Assembly (NCBI RefSeq): GCF_019039055.1
Contig: NZ_JAHOPB010000001.1
Span: forward strand, 3,570,001 to 3,634,000
Origin: Reyranella humidisoli
Lineage (GTDB): Bacteria > Pseudomonadota > Alphaproteobacteria > Reyranellales > Reyranellaceae
DNA length: 64,000 nucleotides
Direction: 5' to 3'
The translations under genes and the position numbers were made by a program. The notes under the pieces were generated by a model. The model ran no database searches and had not been told where the DNA came from. It was given only the letters and a program-made list of their open reading frames with translations. Numbering within the stretch: position 1 is the stretch's first letter; each line of letters begins with the position of its first letter. Positions 62,707 through 64,000 of this stretch are shown piece by piece.

Positions 62707-63783
62707 ATGCCGATAGGCCGCGTCTTTTCCACGATTGCTGCCGCGCTCCTGGCGGTCCTCGCCGCCAATGTCGCCGTGGCGCAGTCTCCCGGAGGCACCG
62801 GCTACGACGTCACGGGGGTCGATGTCGATGTCACCGGCGCGGACGCGGTGCAGGCCCGCGCGCAGGGTATTCGCGAGGCGCGGCGCAAGGCGCTGGGCCT
62901 TCTCGTGAACCGCATGGTGTCGGCGGAAGATCGTGCGCGGCTGCCGCAGATTGACGATGCGCAGCTGGAGAACATGGTGCGCGGTGTCGAATTCGTGCGC
63001 GAGCGATCGGCGCCCAATCGCTACATCGCCACGCTCAACGTCGTTTTCGCGCCGGATGCGGTGAAGTCGTACCTGGGGGGCACCGGCGCGAGAATCGTCG
63101 AGACCGTGCCGCGGCCGGCCCTCGTGATTCCACTCTGGAAGGGGTCAGCGGGGGTCGAGCCGCTGAACGACCGCAATGCCTGGCGCGAGGCCTGGCAGCA
63201 ACTGGACAGTGCCGGCAGTGCCGTGCCGGTCACCCTGCTGCGGGGCGATCCGACCGATCAGGGCGTGCTCTCGGCGGAACAGGCCTATGTCGGCGACGTC
63301 TCGGCGCTGGCGCGGCTGAATGAGCGCTACCGCGCGCCGACGATCATCGTTGCCACGGTCGACGGCGACAAGGCCAGCGGCGGGCTCACGGTCGGCGGCA
63401 TGCGCTACGACACGCAGACCGGCGCCCGCACCGAGATTCCGCGCATTCCCGTCGCCAGCGCGTCCGACCTGCCGGCGGCCGTGAAGGCGATCCACGCGAA
63501 GGCCGACCAGGATTGGCGCAGCATCGGCACCGTGCGCCGCGATTCGCAGGACTCGCTCGACGTGGTGGTGCCGATCCGGGCGCTCGGCGACTGGGTTCAG
63601 GTGCGGCAGCGCCTCGGCGCCATCCCGGCCGTGAAGGCGGTGACGGTGAAGACGCTGGAATCCGATCGTGCCGACCTGAAGCTCGATTATTTCGGCACGA
63701 CCGAGGAGCTGCAACGCACGCTGGCGCAGGCGGGGCTGAGCCTTTCCCAGGAAGCGGGCCAGTGGCAGCTGCAGGCGCGCTAG
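62707..63783 (+). CDS. DUF2066 domain-containing exported protein
   Basis: 358 residues with a signal peptide ([14 protein letters not shown] then QS). [34 protein letters not shown] is the DUF2066 start, with the later [20 protein letters not shown] region typical of this family. Function unknown. It is followed by an AI-2E/PerM-type permease gene, a conserved neighbour pair in alphaproteobacteria near purMN and the DnaA-homologue region. Confidence 0.82.
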   Translation: MPIGRVFSTIAAALLAVLAANVAVAQSPGGTGYDVTGVDVDVTGADAVQARAQGIREARRKALGLLVNRMVSAEDRARLPQIDDAQLENMVRGVEFVRERSAPNRYIATLNVVFAPDAVKSYLGGTGARIVETVPRPALVIPLWKGSAGVEPLNDRNAWREAWQQLDSAGSAVPVTLLRGDPTDQGVLSAEQAYVGDVSALARLNERYRAPTIIVATVDGDKASGGLTVGGMRYDTQTGARTEIPRIPVASASDLPAAVKAIHAKADQDWRSIGTVRRDSQDSLDVVVPIRALGDWVQVRQRLGAIPAVKAVTVKTLESDRADLKLDYFGTTEELQRTLAQAGLSLSQEAGQWQLQAR

Positions 63784-63806
63784 GCGCGGCCCGGGGAGTC
63801 TGATCG

Positions 63807-64000
63807 ATGGGGCAATCACCCGCGTTGGGGCGCTGGCTGTTCTGGTTCGTGGTGGCCGCCGTCGTGCTGCTGCTGTTGTGGCTGTTGAACGACATCCTGC
63901 TGCCGTTCGTCGTCGGCATGGTCGTGGCGTATTTCCTCGACCCCGTCGTGGTGCGGCTGGAGCGGGCGCGCCTGTCGCGCACCATGGCCACGTCGGTGGT
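63807..64000 (+). CDS. AI-2E family (PerM-type) permease, N-terminal fragment
   Basis: 64 codons are visible before the right edge. GGGGAG precedes the ATG at 63807. Two hydrophobic helices (WLFWFVVAAVVLLLLWLL and ILLPFVVGMVVAYFL) followed by DPVVVRLERARLSRTMA are the typical start of this family. Transported substrate unknown. Confidence 0.78.
   Translation, partial: MGQSPALGRWLFWFVVAAVVLLLLWLLNDILLPFVVGMVVAYFLDPVVVRLERARLSRTMATSV

Overview
This 64 kb window is high-GC (about two thirds G+C in most lines) chromosomal DNA, almost fully coding, and reads as an alphaproteobacterium. The support is mipZ, a surA-pdxA-rsmA run, yicC next to gmk, a tiny aa3-type cytochrome oxidase subunit IV, and a DUF2066 protein followed by an AI-2E/PerM-type permease. 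Gene content would fit the Rhodospirillales/Reyranella area, but nothing seen fixes the genus. No rRNA, tRNA, CRISPR array, prophage or insertion sequence was seen.

Layout. 1-16 kb is mixed metabolism: a secreted PAP2 phosphatase-like protein (cut by the left edge), a winged-helix regulator, an acyl-CoA synthetase, a small phosphoheptose isomerase/HAD phosphatase pair, a GNAT-membrane-ClpP-like fusion, a molybdopterin oxidoreductase coupled to mipZ, an MFS transporter, and an operon of a VWA-like protein, an acyl-CoA dehydrogenase and an AlgX-like SGNH protein. 16-21.5 kb is housekeeping: yicC, gmk, plsC (with a well-formed promoter that has a palindrome in its spacer), rsmA, pdxA and surA.

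21.7-52.6 kb is a large glycan locus. Its left half encodes the parts expected for a GDP-activated heptose: a SIS isomerase, an HddA-like kinase and a fused HddC-like nucleotidyltransferase/GmhB-like phosphatase. These are followed on the plus strand by sugar-modifying genes: three SDR epimerase/reductases, an RmlC-like epimerase, a sugar C-methyltransferase, a cephalosporin-hydroxylase-like protein, a transketolase split into two genes, a phytanoyl-CoA-dioxygenase-like enzyme and several methyltransferases. A convergent five-gene minus-strand operon (gmd, an Fcl-like SDR, cupin, hexapeptide acyltransferase, DegT aminotransferase) looks like a GDP-perosamine-type N-acyl amino sugar module. The right half holds a TPR protein, two related glycosyltransferase-like proteins, FkbM methyltransferases, two tandem paralogous polytopic membrane proteins and a nucleotide-sugar dehydrogenase. 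No recognisable Wzx/Wzy or ABC glycan exporter lies in the window.

52.7-64 kb returns to core functions: pepA, holC, another FkbM paralogue, a cyclase-family hydrolase, an MFS transporter, a YheS-like ABC-F ATPase, ndk (with visible promoter and terminator), the oxidase subunit IV, purN-purM, a DUF2066 protein and the start of an AI-2E family permease. Many neighbours overlap by 1-13 bases (ATGA/GTGA junctions), indicating translational coupling. Several convergent pairs also overlap, three of them through a shared CTAG carrying both stop codons.
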